In this document: positions 12,301-23,477 of the stretch, in pieces
Numbering within the stretch: position 1 is the stretch's first letter
How the letters are laid out: each line of letters opens with the position of its first letter
DNA from: Branchiostoma floridae
Taxonomy: Eukaryota > Chordata > Leptocardii > Amphioxiformes > Branchiostomatidae
Direction: 5' to 3'
DNA length: 60,000 bases
NCBI RefSeq assembly: GCF_000003815.2
Contig: NC_049996.1
Span: 9,762,010 to 9,822,009, forward strand
The notes under the pieces: model-generated
Databases searched by the model: none
What the model was told of the DNA's origin: nothing
What the model saw: only the letters and a program-made list of their open reading frames with translations
Position numbers and translations under genes: made by a program

Positions 12301-15300
12301 CAGCCTGTGCCTTGGCTCTGCCAGCTCCGGAGATCTTCCTGAAGTGTCCCTCCTCTATAAAGTTTAGTTTTGTCATAAAAAGTAAAGTATCCCCACCTTT
12401 TACTCTCGTACTTGTCAGCCTGTGCCTTGGCCCTGCCAGCTCCAGAGATCTTCCTGAAGTGTCCCTCCTCGATCATCTTCAGCCTGGCCTCCAGTCTGGC
12501 TCGGTTCTCCAGACCCATCTCGTTAGACGTCTCCTCTCCTAGAGCATCGTACCTGGCCGCTAGCGCTGTCTTAGCTGCCAACATTCTAGATACCTGGGGC
12601 AGAAGGAACGCATGTCTTTAGTATGCAAGCTTATGTTTAGCCCTGTCACACATACATGTACATTACAATGGCCTCCTAACCTTCTCCAAACAATGGTTGG
12701 GAGTAAAACAAGGTCATCTGCTGTTGGGGATTGCTCTGTGAGGTTGCCTACTAGTCTTTAACAGTCGTCTGACACAGGCAATTATAACTATTGAAAAATC
12801 AAAGCAACAGAAGTCATATTCCACTTGGATACTATCAGAGATGCAAACTGAAGCTAGAATAGAATGGATTCCAGGCGACTCCCAAGTTGGTAGGGGAGTC
12901 GTAGAAACAGCTGAAAATGGAGCAAAGAACAGCTAGCCATGGTCTTCTTGTCTATCATTCTTCTATTGGTACAAAATAAAGTGTGGAACAAAACAATGAA
13001 GCCTGGATTTTACAGTAAGGATCCTTACAAAATAGACTGAAAGGACTACCCACCTTGCCCTTGTTCTTGGGTGTAGACTGTCCCACCAGAGAGGCGTGGT
13101 AGATCAGACCATATTTGGGCGTGTCGTGTTTCGTCTTGAGTGCCCTGAACAGGGCCTTCTCTGCACCCAGGATCTGTACTGTGGAGGACGGGTGCTTGGC
13201 CAAATTCAGAAGAGAACCTGGAATAAAGGAAAAAAAGTAAAAAAAACATGAGTACAAGTGTCCATGTTGAAACCAGGTAAGAAATTCTTTGTAACATTCA
13301 ATAACATAGATCTTATTCTCACCGAATTCTCATTCTCATCACACAACAAGTAATACTATAGTAAGAGAAAATTCAGTACCACCCCTTCAATCTGACAAAG
13401 TGGTACATTCCTTTTATGTTTTCATCACACAGGACTGTACCATGTTGTAGAATCATGGGTGCACAATTTACCTGCATGTGACATGAGCCTCTGAATTCTC
13501 ATAATCATCACTCAACCGATATAAGACAGGGCTCGAAATACCACATGCATATGCAAGTTTGTGCAAGTAAAATTGGTGTGGTGCAAGTAAGTTTAGACCA
13601 AACTTGCACCAGTGCAAGTTACTTTTGTCCTCTAATACCTGACATTAGAAAAAGCTTACATACACCGAGGATATTGTCTGTCATTGAAAGGTAAAAAGAA
13701 AATAACACTGAATAAAAAAAAGCCTAAATTTGTTATTTCTAAATTTGGTTAGACATCCAGGTAAACTATTTTTTAAACAAATCCATCTCTACAATGCTAA
13801 TGATTCCTATGGTGCTGTCTTACCTTGATTTGCATATGAGTTACATTTGCATACTAATTAGTGACTTTAATATGTTCAACTGGTTTTTCCAGTTATATGT
13901 ATTGTATTGAGTTGTTCTACCACTTCATTCTGGAGATGCTTAAGAATAGTTACTGTGATGGATGTCACTCAAAGAGTCCAGAAGAAATCTATGGATCTTA
14001 TCGAGTTGTAGACATTGAATTGTCTTTAATTGAGGCTAAATTCACAGTTTTTACGAAACAGTTTGTACAATTTCAAACCAAAAATAAGATACGCTACGGA
14101 AAAACAAATATCCAAACATGTGGTCTTTACCGGTATGTATCCCCATTTACTCACGTACATTTGCAAATTTTCAGAAGAGGAGATAAGGGGTTAACAGTTC
14201 ACTATTTTGGGTTGTGCAAGTAAGTTTCTTTTGGTGCAAGTTACCTTTGGCTTAACTTGCACAGGTGCAAGTTGACTGAAAAGTGTATTTCAAGCCCTGT
14301 AAGAGTAGGAGAAAACCACCCCTTCAATCTGATGAAGTGTCACAATCCTTTCATGTTTTCATCACACAGGACTGTACCATGTTGTAGGATAAGGGGAACA
14401 CAGCTTACCTGCATATGACATGAGCCTCTGAATTTTCATTATCATCACTCAACTGATATAAGAGTAGGAGAAAACCACCCCTTCAATCTGATGAAGTGGT
14501 ACAATCATTTCATGTTTTAATGACACAGGACTGTACCATGTTGTAGGATCAGGGGTGCACAATTTACCTGCATGTGACATGAGCCTCTGAATTCTCATTA
14601 TCATCACTCAACTGATATAAGAGTAGGAGAAAACCACCCCTTCAATCTGATGAAGTGGTACATTCCTGTTCTATTTTCATCACACAGGACTGTACCATGT
14701 TGTAGGATGAGGGGAGCCTAAATTACCTGCATGTGAGATGAGCCTAGCTCCTACCAGCTCCCCGACCATGATGGTGAGGTTGGGTGCGATGGCCATCATC
14801 CTGCTCTTCAGGTAGTCATATAGCTGTGCTCTGTACTCGGTAATGTCTATCACCTGGGCACAAACAACAACACATGTTCATACAGCTGTGCTCTGTACTC
14901 GGTAATGTCTATCACCTGGGCACAAACAACAACACATGTTCATACAGCTGTGCTCTGTACTCGGTAATGTCTATCACCTGGGCACAAACAACAACACATG
15001 TTCATACAGCTGTGCTCTGTACTCGGTAATGTCTATCACCTGGGCACAAACAACAACACATGTTCATACAGCTGTGCTCTGTACTCCGTAATGTCTATCA
15101 CCTGGGCACAAACAACAACACATGTTCATACAGCTGTGCTCTGTACTCCGTAATGTCTATCACCTGGGCACAAACAACAACACAATGAGCACATGCTCTC
15201 AAGAACAGCTAGGTTAGCAATGGCTATGTGTGACAGGTTGTTCGGAATAATATGACAAGCTGCAACCATGTCACATGCCTGCAAAGCTGGTGTGTTAGGG

Positions 15301-18300
15301 TGAAGGGCAGTTATACCGGCTATATTGGTACAGATACAGTAATAAGAAATGACCACACTCCTAGCCCTAGCACAGCTGGGTACACAACAGTTTGTTTCAG
15401 TGGTAGTGACGAAGTGTAGAGAAATCTTCAGTATTCATCAGTACACAGCTTACATCATCAACAAACTGTTGGACTGTATCCCTAAAAATCCATGTCCAAT
15501 AACTATCTACATGCAAAAAACTTATTCCTGATTCTCCCTGTTTTCACATGCTCATTTTGAGCTTTCATAGTAATGACTAATGACAACAATGCAAGAAGTC
15601 CACTCATTGCATTGCTGAAAAATAATTTCATTTAACAGCAACTCAAATCCTCTACAGTTGAGGAAAGTTTGCAGGTGTTCTTCTTGCTAAACTGTTTTTT
15701 TTTTCTTGTTGGACCGGTCTGAAAAAACTCAGAGGACCCTATCTTGGACCGATTAGACAATGAACAGATTATGATGACAGCTATTCACATGTTTGGGGGC
15801 TTTCCAGTCCAAGAAAATAACAAGATTCCTTCATAGCAAAATGGACCATCTACAACTTTCCTCAGATAATTAGGTCTGGGTTCAGGTCTGGACCTGATCC
15901 TCTGGATCTGAACTGGTCCTGAACTTTCTGTACCGGTACCTACCCCTAGCAACATGCATAGATATGGAGTGAAATCTTACCTGGTCACACAGGTAGGTGA
16001 TGTTATCTATGTCAGTCTCAGCCACCTCCACACCCATGGAGATCTCAGCTGCCTTCTTCACCTGTTCCTCCACTTCTTCAGGTAGGATGTGAGACAGGTC
16101 TGTCTTGGATGTGTTCAGTCGGTTACCTGTGGGACAGGTGCAAACATTATTCAGGTAGGATGTGAGACAGGTCCGTCTTGGATGTGTTCAGTCGGTTACC
16201 TGTGGGACAGGTGCAAACATTATTCAGGTAGGATGTGAGACAGGTCCGTCTTAGCTGTGTTCAGTCGGTTACCTGTGGGACAGGTGCAAACATTATTCAG
16301 GTAGGATGTGAGACAGGTCCGTCTTAGCTGTGTTCAGTCGGTTACCTGTGGGACAGGTGCAAACATTATTCAGGTAGGATGAGAGACAGGTCCGTCTTAG
16401 CAGCGTTCAGTCGGTTACCTGTGGGGACAGGTGAAACAAAACTTAACGTCTATCCATGTGTTGATATATCATATAGTTTTACATATGCTGTACACAGGCC
16501 ATGGCAAGTAAATCACTGACATGCTATTTGACAGTCAAAGAGAGCATGGCAAAAATAAAATGGGCAAAATAACAACAAAATGCCTAACTTTCAAAAGAGA
16601 ACCATAATTGTTGTAATGAGAAAGGATGGTATCAAAGCCAAGCCTTTTTTTAATTTCTACATGCCAAAAGTGACACTTTACACTACACTACTACAAGCAT
16701 ATTCAAGGCTATCGCATAAGATATTTTCCAATTTTGGTATTTTCTTGTATGAAAACGAAAATTCATTCTTTTCAAAAATCATTGCGCATGGTGATGTCAT
16801 CAATAGAAGTTATTTAATGTGTCCTAGTCTTCACTCAGACATCAATCTTTTACAATTCATTTTGTTTGTTTGTTTGTTTGTTTGTTTAAACCCTACATGA
16901 GCTACGTACCTATAGCCTTGACAGTTTTGGCGTAAGCCAGGTTGTCGGTGACGACCTTACTGAGCTCGGGGAAGTGCCAGCCGTACCACTCCTTACATCT
17001 CATGATGTAGTTATTCAACTCTTTGTCTAAATCATCCAGGAGACCTGCAACAAGAAAGGCAAACATAAAATCAGGATTGGACAAGATCACAAGCCCAGCG
17101 ATTGTCCCAGGCAAGTGAAAATGCCAATCAGGCAAACACATGTCCTAGCCCACTTTGACTTTGACTTTATTAAGATCCACAATTAGCATACAATGGAGTA
17201 CATTGAAGCTACTCTTCCTGTGGTCTTTATCAACAAACATAACAGGACAAAAACTTGATACACAGGAACACATACAATCTATACAATGTACATAAAATTC
17301 ACACTTGATAAAAGATAACTTAATGACTACCTGAGCTTATATATATATACAATGGGACCAATTATCTATTGCAAACTAGCACGGCTGTCCAAGTAAGATT
17401 TTTCCGAGTTAGATTTTGATATACCTGTAACTTTTCACAGCATTAACATCAAGCATCGAATCAAATCAAGCCACTGATGCTGCAATTCCTGAAATATTTG
17501 TGGTGGCTTTCTGAACATTTTATGGGTCTGTCAATTGCTAAATCCTATCACATCACAACAACATGTACTTTTTCTGTAACTCTCACCTTCATAAGGAACT
17601 TAAACACTTTGAGCGCTACCCTTCCCCAAGAACTTGTATTTAGAGCACATATCAATCACTGTATACTTACATATGGCCTGTATGATCATGGTGTCGACCT
17701 TGTCAGGGCTGAACTTGAGCTTGTATCTGGACAGTCCGTGCGCCAGTCCCAGCGCCATGGCCGCCATCTCCTTATTTGGCAGCCCGGTGATGAGGTTGTT
17801 GACCTGAGACTTGATACATCTCATGAGTTCTGCTATCGCCGTGTTGTGCACACACTGCAGGTCTAACTTGTCCTGGAACAACAGACATGGATTTCAGCAT
17901 GAAAGCTTACCTATGTTTAGCCTGTGTGACACAAACTGTTGTCCAGGGCTGTAACGGGCCCTTCTAGGAGGCTGGCTGGATGTTGGGCAGGCTGCTATTA
18001 CCAAGATTTAATCAGGCTAGTAAAAGGATTAATCCACGTAATTCATAACTTTCATTCAACACGAAAGCAATCTGCTCACCTCAAATTTTCTGTTGCTCAT
18101 ATGTTCACCTTCCCCATCAGTCCTGAAGAAGATTGATGTATGAGCAACCAAAAATTCAAGATGAGCAAATTGCTAAAATGGTGTACATTATGTACTTGTT
18201 ACATAACCCCAATCTAGTGACAGTCTCAACCTACCTTGATAGCATTGCCCAGTTTGGCATCTGCCACAGCCAGCTCCTCGTGAGCCTCCTTTGCTACAAT

Positions 18301-20414
18301 CTTCTTCAGCATCTTCTTCATGGTTTTACTCATCTTGCCTTCCACTGCAGCAGTGGCAGCTGGGAACATGGGGGGACACACAAGCTGTCAATCATCTGGG
18401 TTCTGCCTTTTGATTGGACAAGCACATTTACATCACTGATGACAACATTTTACAATCACAATCTTCCCAAGTTGTGTTGTAAAAACATTTAAACTTTATT
18501 GTCACTATTGTATATTATCATAATACTCAATTCATAATTCATTATTTTCTTGATACTTGTAGATGAGGACATATCTAATAACAACTTACCTGATAACGCC
18601 TCTGTTGTGTCATCAAACTTCTGGAAGTGCTTGAGTTTCACGCTAAAGATTCGAACAAGAACACATCTTGTTAAGTGAAGGATGAAACAAGCATTTTAGA
18701 AAAGATATAGTGAAGTTTGTGTTACAGTTTGTTTCAGTGGTAGTGACGAAGTGTAGAGAAATCTTCAGTACTGTTCAGTACACTGGTTTCATCATCAACA
18801 AACTTGATAGAAACAAATTCTGGCATTCCTTAGTTGTTGTTGGTCATAAAACTAACAGGGCTGATCAACTATAATGCCAGATATTTAAGCAAATTGGAAT
18901 GGAAAAAAAGGAAGTTCTTACATTTTACTGGCCTTCTCTGGTGTCTCGAAGTCTTTGAACAATTCTTCTGTTTCCTGTAGTTTCTTCTCATTCAGTAACT
19001 GAGGAAAAAGTACATTCAGATTTTCATTAGTATACCGTCTTCGAATATAATTACATAGTGTAATATCATTCCATTTCCATGCTGAGGAAAAATCTAGAGT
19101 CTTCTTCTAGAGTTTTGTGTTTCAAGTTCACGGAAGTAACACAGATGCATGAGTTTGTGATGGTTTCAAGACGACTCGGCACCTGAGACAACTCGGCCCT
19201 AGTCGGCACCATACTTACTCGGCACATAACTTTTATATTTCGCACTCGAAGAATGATAATCCTATCATTCCGGCAGCATAAGAAGTGACGTAAGAATGTA
19301 CAAATCAATCTCACCCCACGAGGTAACGTTTTGGATACAAATTTTTAGGATACAAGACCCCCAAAACATGTTGCGGGCCGCGCCGGCGACGCCATTTTTT
19401 AGTTGTTATATCGGCGTTCTTTCACGATGTCACTCTACTTCTCTTCTATGTCACCGTGTTTGCAAGTTAGTACAAATGAATATAGATGTAATAAGCAGTT
19501 CAATATACTAGTATTTTGTTGGTCATAAATTACAACTGTTTGTAGGTTTCAAAAACGCGTTGAGATGACCGATCTGATATAGACAGAGCCTCGGCCGTTC
19601 AAAGTTAACGTACCTTGAAGTGACGTTCAGAGCCTCAAAATGTCCGTAAAATTGTGCCGACTGTATGACTTACAAGTTATTGCAGTGAGAGAAATGTTTT
19701 GCAGTTAAACATCTTGCATTTCTCACAAACCTTCACAATTTTATGTCATATTCTTGGTGCCAAGTTTTCCCACTTGGCTAGGTGCCGAGTCGTCCCAGGT
19801 GCCGAGTTGTCCTGATACCGTTTGTGATAACTGATTAGGAACTTAAACACAACAAATATTTGAGGATTTACAGTACAAGTATCATTTAGGTTTATCTAAA
19901 ACACTGTCTTCTGCCTGCACAATTTGGACTTGAAAAAGGACCATGCGTCTATCTGCAACACATTCTCTTTGAATCAATTCTCTTTGAGACAACAAAATGA
20001 TTGAAATCAAGGTACATGTACAGGACTGTTAGTTGTCGCCCCCCTCCCCACCTTAAAAGCCCTCCATAAATATTTACAGATATCAAAAGCTATTTATAGC
20101 GAAAAACTGACTGTAGTATGTTGAGAACAGAACATTTGACTTAACCTAATTAAGCTGTTGATGCATAATGTGCATAATACCGTACATTTCTTAGGAACGT
20201 GTTGGTAAAGCTAAATCAGTAACACGCACGTGCACGTGTGCGAAGATGCGATTTTTAATCCGCAAAGTTTAGCATGAACAAACGTCGCAATTGAACGAAA
20301 AATAGACGATTCAAGCGGAGAAAAAACAACGCAAGTTATGCATAATACTACTAGAAAGGATGTGCTTACCTTGAATATGGCATAACCTGCCGGGGTTTCA
20401 AATAAAACCAACAT
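9378..20414 (-). CDS. NOP58: Nucleolar protein NOP58, box C/D snoRNP core protein
   Basis: Thirteen exons on the minus strand: 20370-20414, 18922-18998, 18590-18642, 18235-18359, 17671-17872, 16910-17044, 15981-16126, 14727-14853, 13054-13217, 12397-12593, 10720-10865, 10123-10232, 9378-9449. All have GT-AG borders and consistent phases, giving 532 residues, almost the vertebrate length. It begins [15 protein letters not shown], contains the Nop-domain core ([20 protein letters not shown], then [18 protein letters not shown]), and ends in Lys/Glu-rich KKE tracts and EEEDSD. NOP58 binds box C/D snoRNAs with fibrillarin, NOP56 and 15.5K in the nucleolus, where the particles 2'-O-methylate rRNA. 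Two introns carry box C/D snoRNAs. Four tandem arrays lie across its exon borders; in each case only the outermost copy fits the reading frame. Confidence 0.95.
10535..10670 (-). mobile_element. tRNA-derived SINE fragment in a NOP58 intron
   Basis: On the minus strand a tRNA-like head shows a degenerate A box (TTGTTAGAGTTG) and a good B box (GGGTTCAAATTCC) at ordinary tRNA spacing, followed by a non-tRNA body. It lies in the intron between exons 10720-10865 and 10123-10232. Confidence 0.55.
11255..12480. repeat. 115-bp tandem array, 11 copies of an exon-donor junction
   Basis: Eleven near-identical copies of the 3' part of the exon 12397-12593 with its splice donor and the first bases of the intron. 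The period is 115 bp (107 for the last unit). Donor-like AAAAG|GTGGGG sites recur with exon ends at 12397, 12282, 12167, 12052, 11937, 11822, 11707, 11592, 11477, 11362 and 11255. Only the unit at 12397 is joined to the native exon. The exon-like part of each copy is 73 nt and each unit 115 nt, neither a multiple of 3, and downstream frames hit stops, so the extra copies are probably removed as intron. Confidence 0.92.
13366..14745. repeat. About 160-bp direct repeats spanning a NOP58 donor site
   Basis: Four units (about 13366-13526, 14300-14465, 14466-14620 and 14621-14745) share the intron sequence just after the exon 14727-14853 and a copy of its donor (GCATGTGACATGAG, with TTTACCTGCATG). 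The last unit is the native junction. The first unit is separated from the others by the transposon at 13527-14299. Confidence 0.8.
13527..14299. mobile_element. 773-bp DNA transposon with CAGGGCT termini
   Basis: The left end reads CAGGGCTCGAAATAC and the right end, reversed, CAGGGCTTGAAATACAC. Inside each end are repeats of the word GTGCAAGT/ACTTGCAC. Comparison with intact repeat units around it shows the insertion at ATATAAGAG, with TAAGA duplicated on both sides. A 120-codon open frame at 13861-14223 resembles no transposase I know, so the element is probably non-autonomous. Superfamily not assigned. Confidence 0.75.
14815..15183. repeat. 62-bp tandem array, 6 copies of an acceptor-exon junction
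   Basis: Six copies of the acceptor and first bases of the NOP58 exon 14727-14853. Acceptor-like sites recur every 62 bp with exon starts at 14853, 14915, 14977, 15039, 15101 and 15163. Only 14853 continues into the full exon; using an upstream copy would meet a TGA at the next unit border. Confidence 0.92.
15385..15471 (-). ncRNA. Box C/D snoRNA, SNORD70-like, copy 1
   Basis: An 87-nt element on the host gene's strand. A perfect 12-bp terminal stem (CAACAGTTTGTT with AACAAACTGTTG) encloses a C box (TGATGA) next to the 5' arm and a D box (CTGA, 15397-15400) next to the 3' arm. Internal CTGA motifs could serve as D'. The 11-12 nt before the D box (TTCGTCACTACC) are complementary to the conserved 18S rRNA stretch GGUAGUGACGAA; the fifth base from D points at the A of GGUAG, the site vertebrate SNORD70 methylates (human 18S A512). 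SNORD70 is also hosted in NOP58 in mammals. The rRNA match is from memory of 18S. Confidence 0.85.
16086..16440. repeat. 73-bp tandem array, 5 copies of an acceptor-exon junction
   Basis: Five copies of the acceptor and 5' part of the NOP58 exon 15981-16126. Acceptor-like CACAG|GTAACC sites recur every 73 bp with exon starts at 16126, 16199, 16272, 16345 and 16418. Only the 16126 copy leads into the complete exon. Confidence 0.92.
16861..16888. repeat. (TTTG)n microsatellite
   Basis: About seven TTTG repeats just downstream, in the host sense, of the NOP58 exon 16910-17044. Confidence 0.85.
18726..18804 (-). ncRNA. Box C/D snoRNA, SNORD70-like, copy 2
   Basis: A 79-nt paralogue of the snoRNA at 15385-15471, in the intron between NOP58 exons 18922-18998 and 18590-18642. 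It has an 8-bp terminal stem (AGTTTGTT with AACAAACT), a C box (TGATGATGA), a D box (CTGA, 18734-18737), and an identical guide before D (TTCGTCACTACC) aimed at 18S GGUAGUGACGAA. Its 3' end lies 83 bases before the 3' splice site, the spacing typical of splicing-dependent intronic C/D snoRNAs. Confidence 0.88.
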
Positions 20415-22478
20415 TTTTGTGGCTAAATTCTAAATTTGCCCATCCACGCGAGGAAAAAAGCTGCCCACGAACAGTGCGCAGGCGCTGTGACCTTATGCCA
20501 CATGGATCAAGAACGACATCTACCAATTATTGTACAAACTGCAGCTTCAAATTTTTCAACGCACGGTCTAGTGGGGACCTCCAGTGTTTTTCTTACACAT
20601 TGCAGGCCAAATACACCTGTTAGACGCAACATTGGATCTGACACTCTCCTGTTTAAGATTGGGTCATTTATACTGGGTGTACTTATTCATGGCTACTTGA
20701 GAACCGGAAGAAAGTACAATATGTAACTTAGCATTTGAATCACGTCCTATGGACACGTACGACAAACTAGCCAAGTCTTCTGGGCATGGTAACGTTACAT
20801 AGCGATGCAGAAGACTATGTTATTAAAATACAATTAGAAGGGAGTAGGAAATAAAAGTAGCACCTTAAGTATGGCAGGTTTTTCGAGATTGTCAATCGTG
20901 TCTTTTATTCATTTCACCGCTCATGCTCTATTTTTCCGCTCGTGCTCTTTTTTTTCACCGCTCGTGCTGGGAGGGGGCTAGAGACTGGGAGGGGGCTGGA
21001 GACTGGGAGTTCAATAACTGTGACGAGATACACAACAATAATCTGCGCCGGCAGAAAAACAGACAATGTGATTTCCCGTTCCCGACCGTTGGCAAATTGA
21101 CTCACCTCCGCACCTGGAGACCAATCTAGGCACAATTCTGAAAGCAGGTCTGTTCAGAAATGACTTCTGTGATTACAGTACGTGTTGGTATGTACAATGT
21201 AGTAGCGTCTGTTTTGTAATCAGTATACATAACATATGAATAGACACAGACGTAAGTTTACAGACCGCCATGTCGTTGCTAGGGAAATGGGGACACTTCA
21301 CATAACACCTCTTCTTGGTGGTGAAATTATCACAAGGGTAACGTAACCCGATGAACGTTCATTCTGCACAACATTGCCATAATGATGTTACATTTTATTT
21401 ACATACCAGATGAAAATGTCTACTGTATTTTATTTTTCACAACTTCTTTTCTGTCATCATTTGCTTTGGCACTTGCTAAATCCCTCGTATCACTCAGTGA
21501 CCCTTATATTGAAACAACATTATTCGAAAAGTCATATTTTGCTTCATTAAAAGGGAAGCTATCCTCGACAGCCATATCTACTCTGTAAACAATAATGATA
21601 TATTGTAGACGAGATCTCTGTTTGAACAAACCAAAGTTTATTCTTATATTGCCATCAATAAATACAGCAAGCCTAGTGTTGGTGTTATTTGACGCACAGA
21701 ATAAGCTTTCTCTTGATTAGAACAAAATATTTTGGTGCGATCTTTGGTACAGTCATTAGTGAAAAGAATACTTATTTCTTCATTTTTCATCCATGTCTTC
21801 AAACAGCTACAGATAAATAGTGTAAATCAATTACACACACTAGTATTAATATTGAGCTAAACAATGCCTTCACTGTCTTTTTATCAATGCTAAGTTACTA
21901 ATAGATATAAAGTCATAAGGCACTAAGCTGCGGAAATATGGTCTAATAGTACATCATATCATACTGACACTATTTCGAAAAGCCAACCACCACATAAGCG
22001 ATTTTAGGGAACGAAAGAAATAATGCCTTACTTTGAACTTAACACAGCTCAGTCCATCATGATAATATACAATATATATAGCCCGTTTTTATGTTACTGG
22101 TATTACGAACATAACAGTCCTTTTGTCAACGACGTGCCTAAATCTTCTAAAGATTGTACCTAAACACGCTGGTCCGTTGCTAGGCTATTCTTCTCGTTGC
22201 TATGCTAATAGGCCACACCCACAGGCGGGTCTGAAGTGCCGCACGGCATATATACAGAAAGCAGGAGAAGTATTTCCCAAGATGTAGCGTTGCATCTAAC
22301 TCAGGCCTCTTTTACAGGATATAGAGGTTGCATTCTTTAGTACACGGTTTCTTTACATGATTGTTGGAAAGATGGTTACACTGACACGAGCTATTGTAAA
22401 GGTTTCTAAAGATTATGGTCTATGTTACAGATTCAGTCATTCAGGCATAAGCTGTGTAACTCAATGTAATAAGAAGCC
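20415..22478. other. Intergenic between NOP58 and the LRR cluster
   Basis: The first part must hold the NOP58 promoter. Short direct repeats occur at 20920-21010 (CCGCTCGTGCT and a GACTGGGAGGGGGCT word). No gene seen: the open frames here lack recognisable domains and splice context. Confidence 0.5.
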
Positions 22479-23477
22479 TTATTCAGCTCCAGAATAGCAT
22501 TTTCTCTGGCCCAGACAATAGCACAGCATCATCAGGGTAAGGTAACTCACTGTTCCTGCCATAGCACTAAGTAAAACGTTATTTGCAGTGATTCCTGTAA
22601 CTGATGTGGAGTTACCACCAGTACTTACTCCGTTGGAAGGGTTCCAAGCATTTGTACCTGCATCCTTATTATTTCCAGTTGGCTCGGACCTGTTGTCATA
22701 ACGGACAGTTCTGTTTACTATTGTTGTCTGTGAGTGGTCAGACATGGTATGAAAAATCCCCAGACGAACTGTTGAAGGAACAATCTTCTCCCCACACTCC
22801 GTCAACTGGGCAGACACCTCTGATAAAGGTCGCCGGTTTACGTCACTCGGACTTTCGCAGTAAAGATGTCTAAGTTTATTATTGAGCACAAGAGAGCAGG
22901 CTGCACAAGACGAACAACATGCCTTATCCCCCTCCTTACAGGACTGTAAACATGTGATCTTATCAATCAGCCAGATCAGGCTACAGTCACAGTGAAAGGG
23001 GTTACCGACAATCACTGCTGTGTTCACTTGTGGCCAGCCCAGTCCGTACTGAGAGACTGACGTCAGTTTATTGTCAGCGAGATTGATAAAGTCCAGCTTT
23101 GGGAGATGTTTAATGACAATGTCCAGCTGTACATACCGTATTAGGTTGTCATTTAGAAATAACTGACGCAAATCTGGCAGAGAACGCAAGGACATCCAGG
23201 AAAACGATGTAATCGAGTTCCAACTTAGATCCAGCCATCGCAACCGTGGAAGTTGCGGCAGCCAAGTTACGTTGGTGATTTTATTGAACCTTGCAGTAAA
23301 ACGTCCGGCGTTGGACGGTATACCAGCAGGAATTGCGGAAAGGTTTAGATGATTACAATCGACCACTGACGTCCTAGAGTAATGTGGCTGCTGTATCTCA
23401 CACTTAGCTGGCAGACTAGAACAACCCGACAACAGAGATCCCAACGCGACAAACAGAAACAGTCCGCGTACTTTCAT
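22479..23477 (-). CDS. LRR type I membrane protein, LRR gene 1
   Basis: Intronless, 332 residues. A hydrophobic leader (MKVRGLFLFVALGSLLSGC) is followed by a small LRRNT-like region, about four leucine-rich repeats at residues 45-155 (for example LRWLDLSWNSITSF and LRQLFLNDNLIRYV), and an LRRCT cap beginning NPFHCDCSLIWLIDK with a dense Cys cluster (CCSSCAAC). A Thr/Asn/Gly-rich stalk with several N-glycosylation sites leads to one membrane helix near 299-323 and a 9-residue tail. It should display its LRR ectodomain at the cell surface or in vesicles and has no signalling domain of its own. It shares leader, repeats and cap with the genes at 26056 and 27809 but not their tail. Ligand unknown; small LRR proteins of this layout include adhesion and immune receptors. 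Confidence 0.85.
   Translation of the reverse strand: MKVRGLFLFVALGSLLSGCSSLPAKCEIQQPHYSRTSVVDCNHLNLSAIPAGIPSNAGRFTARFNKITNVTWLPQLPRLRWLDLSWNSITSFSWMSLRSLPDLRQLFLNDNLIRYVQLDIVIKHLPKLDFINLADNKLTSVSQYGLGWPQVNTAVIVGNPFHCDCSLIWLIDKITCLQSCKEGDKACCSSCAACSLVLNNKLRHLYCESPSDVNRRPLSEVSAQLTECGEKIVPSTVRLGIFHTMSDHSQTTIVNRTVRYDNRSEPTGNNKDAGTNAWNPSNGVSTGGNSTSVTGITANNVLLSAMAGTVSYLTLMMLCYCLGQRKCYSGAE

Noticed and set aside
11380-12376. Series of about 60-codon frames on both strands, possible small repeat proteins
   Set aside because: They are frame copies of the 115-bp NOP58 junction array, not separate genes.
11255-12480. CRISPR-like array
   Set aside because: Regular spacing, but the whole 115-bp unit is conserved with no variable spacers, and it derives from an exon.
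13366-14745. Possible further box C/D snoRNA in the 160-bp units (TGATGA-like words)
   Set aside because: On the host strand no CTGA D box or terminal stem sits at a suitable distance; the repeats are explained as junction duplications.
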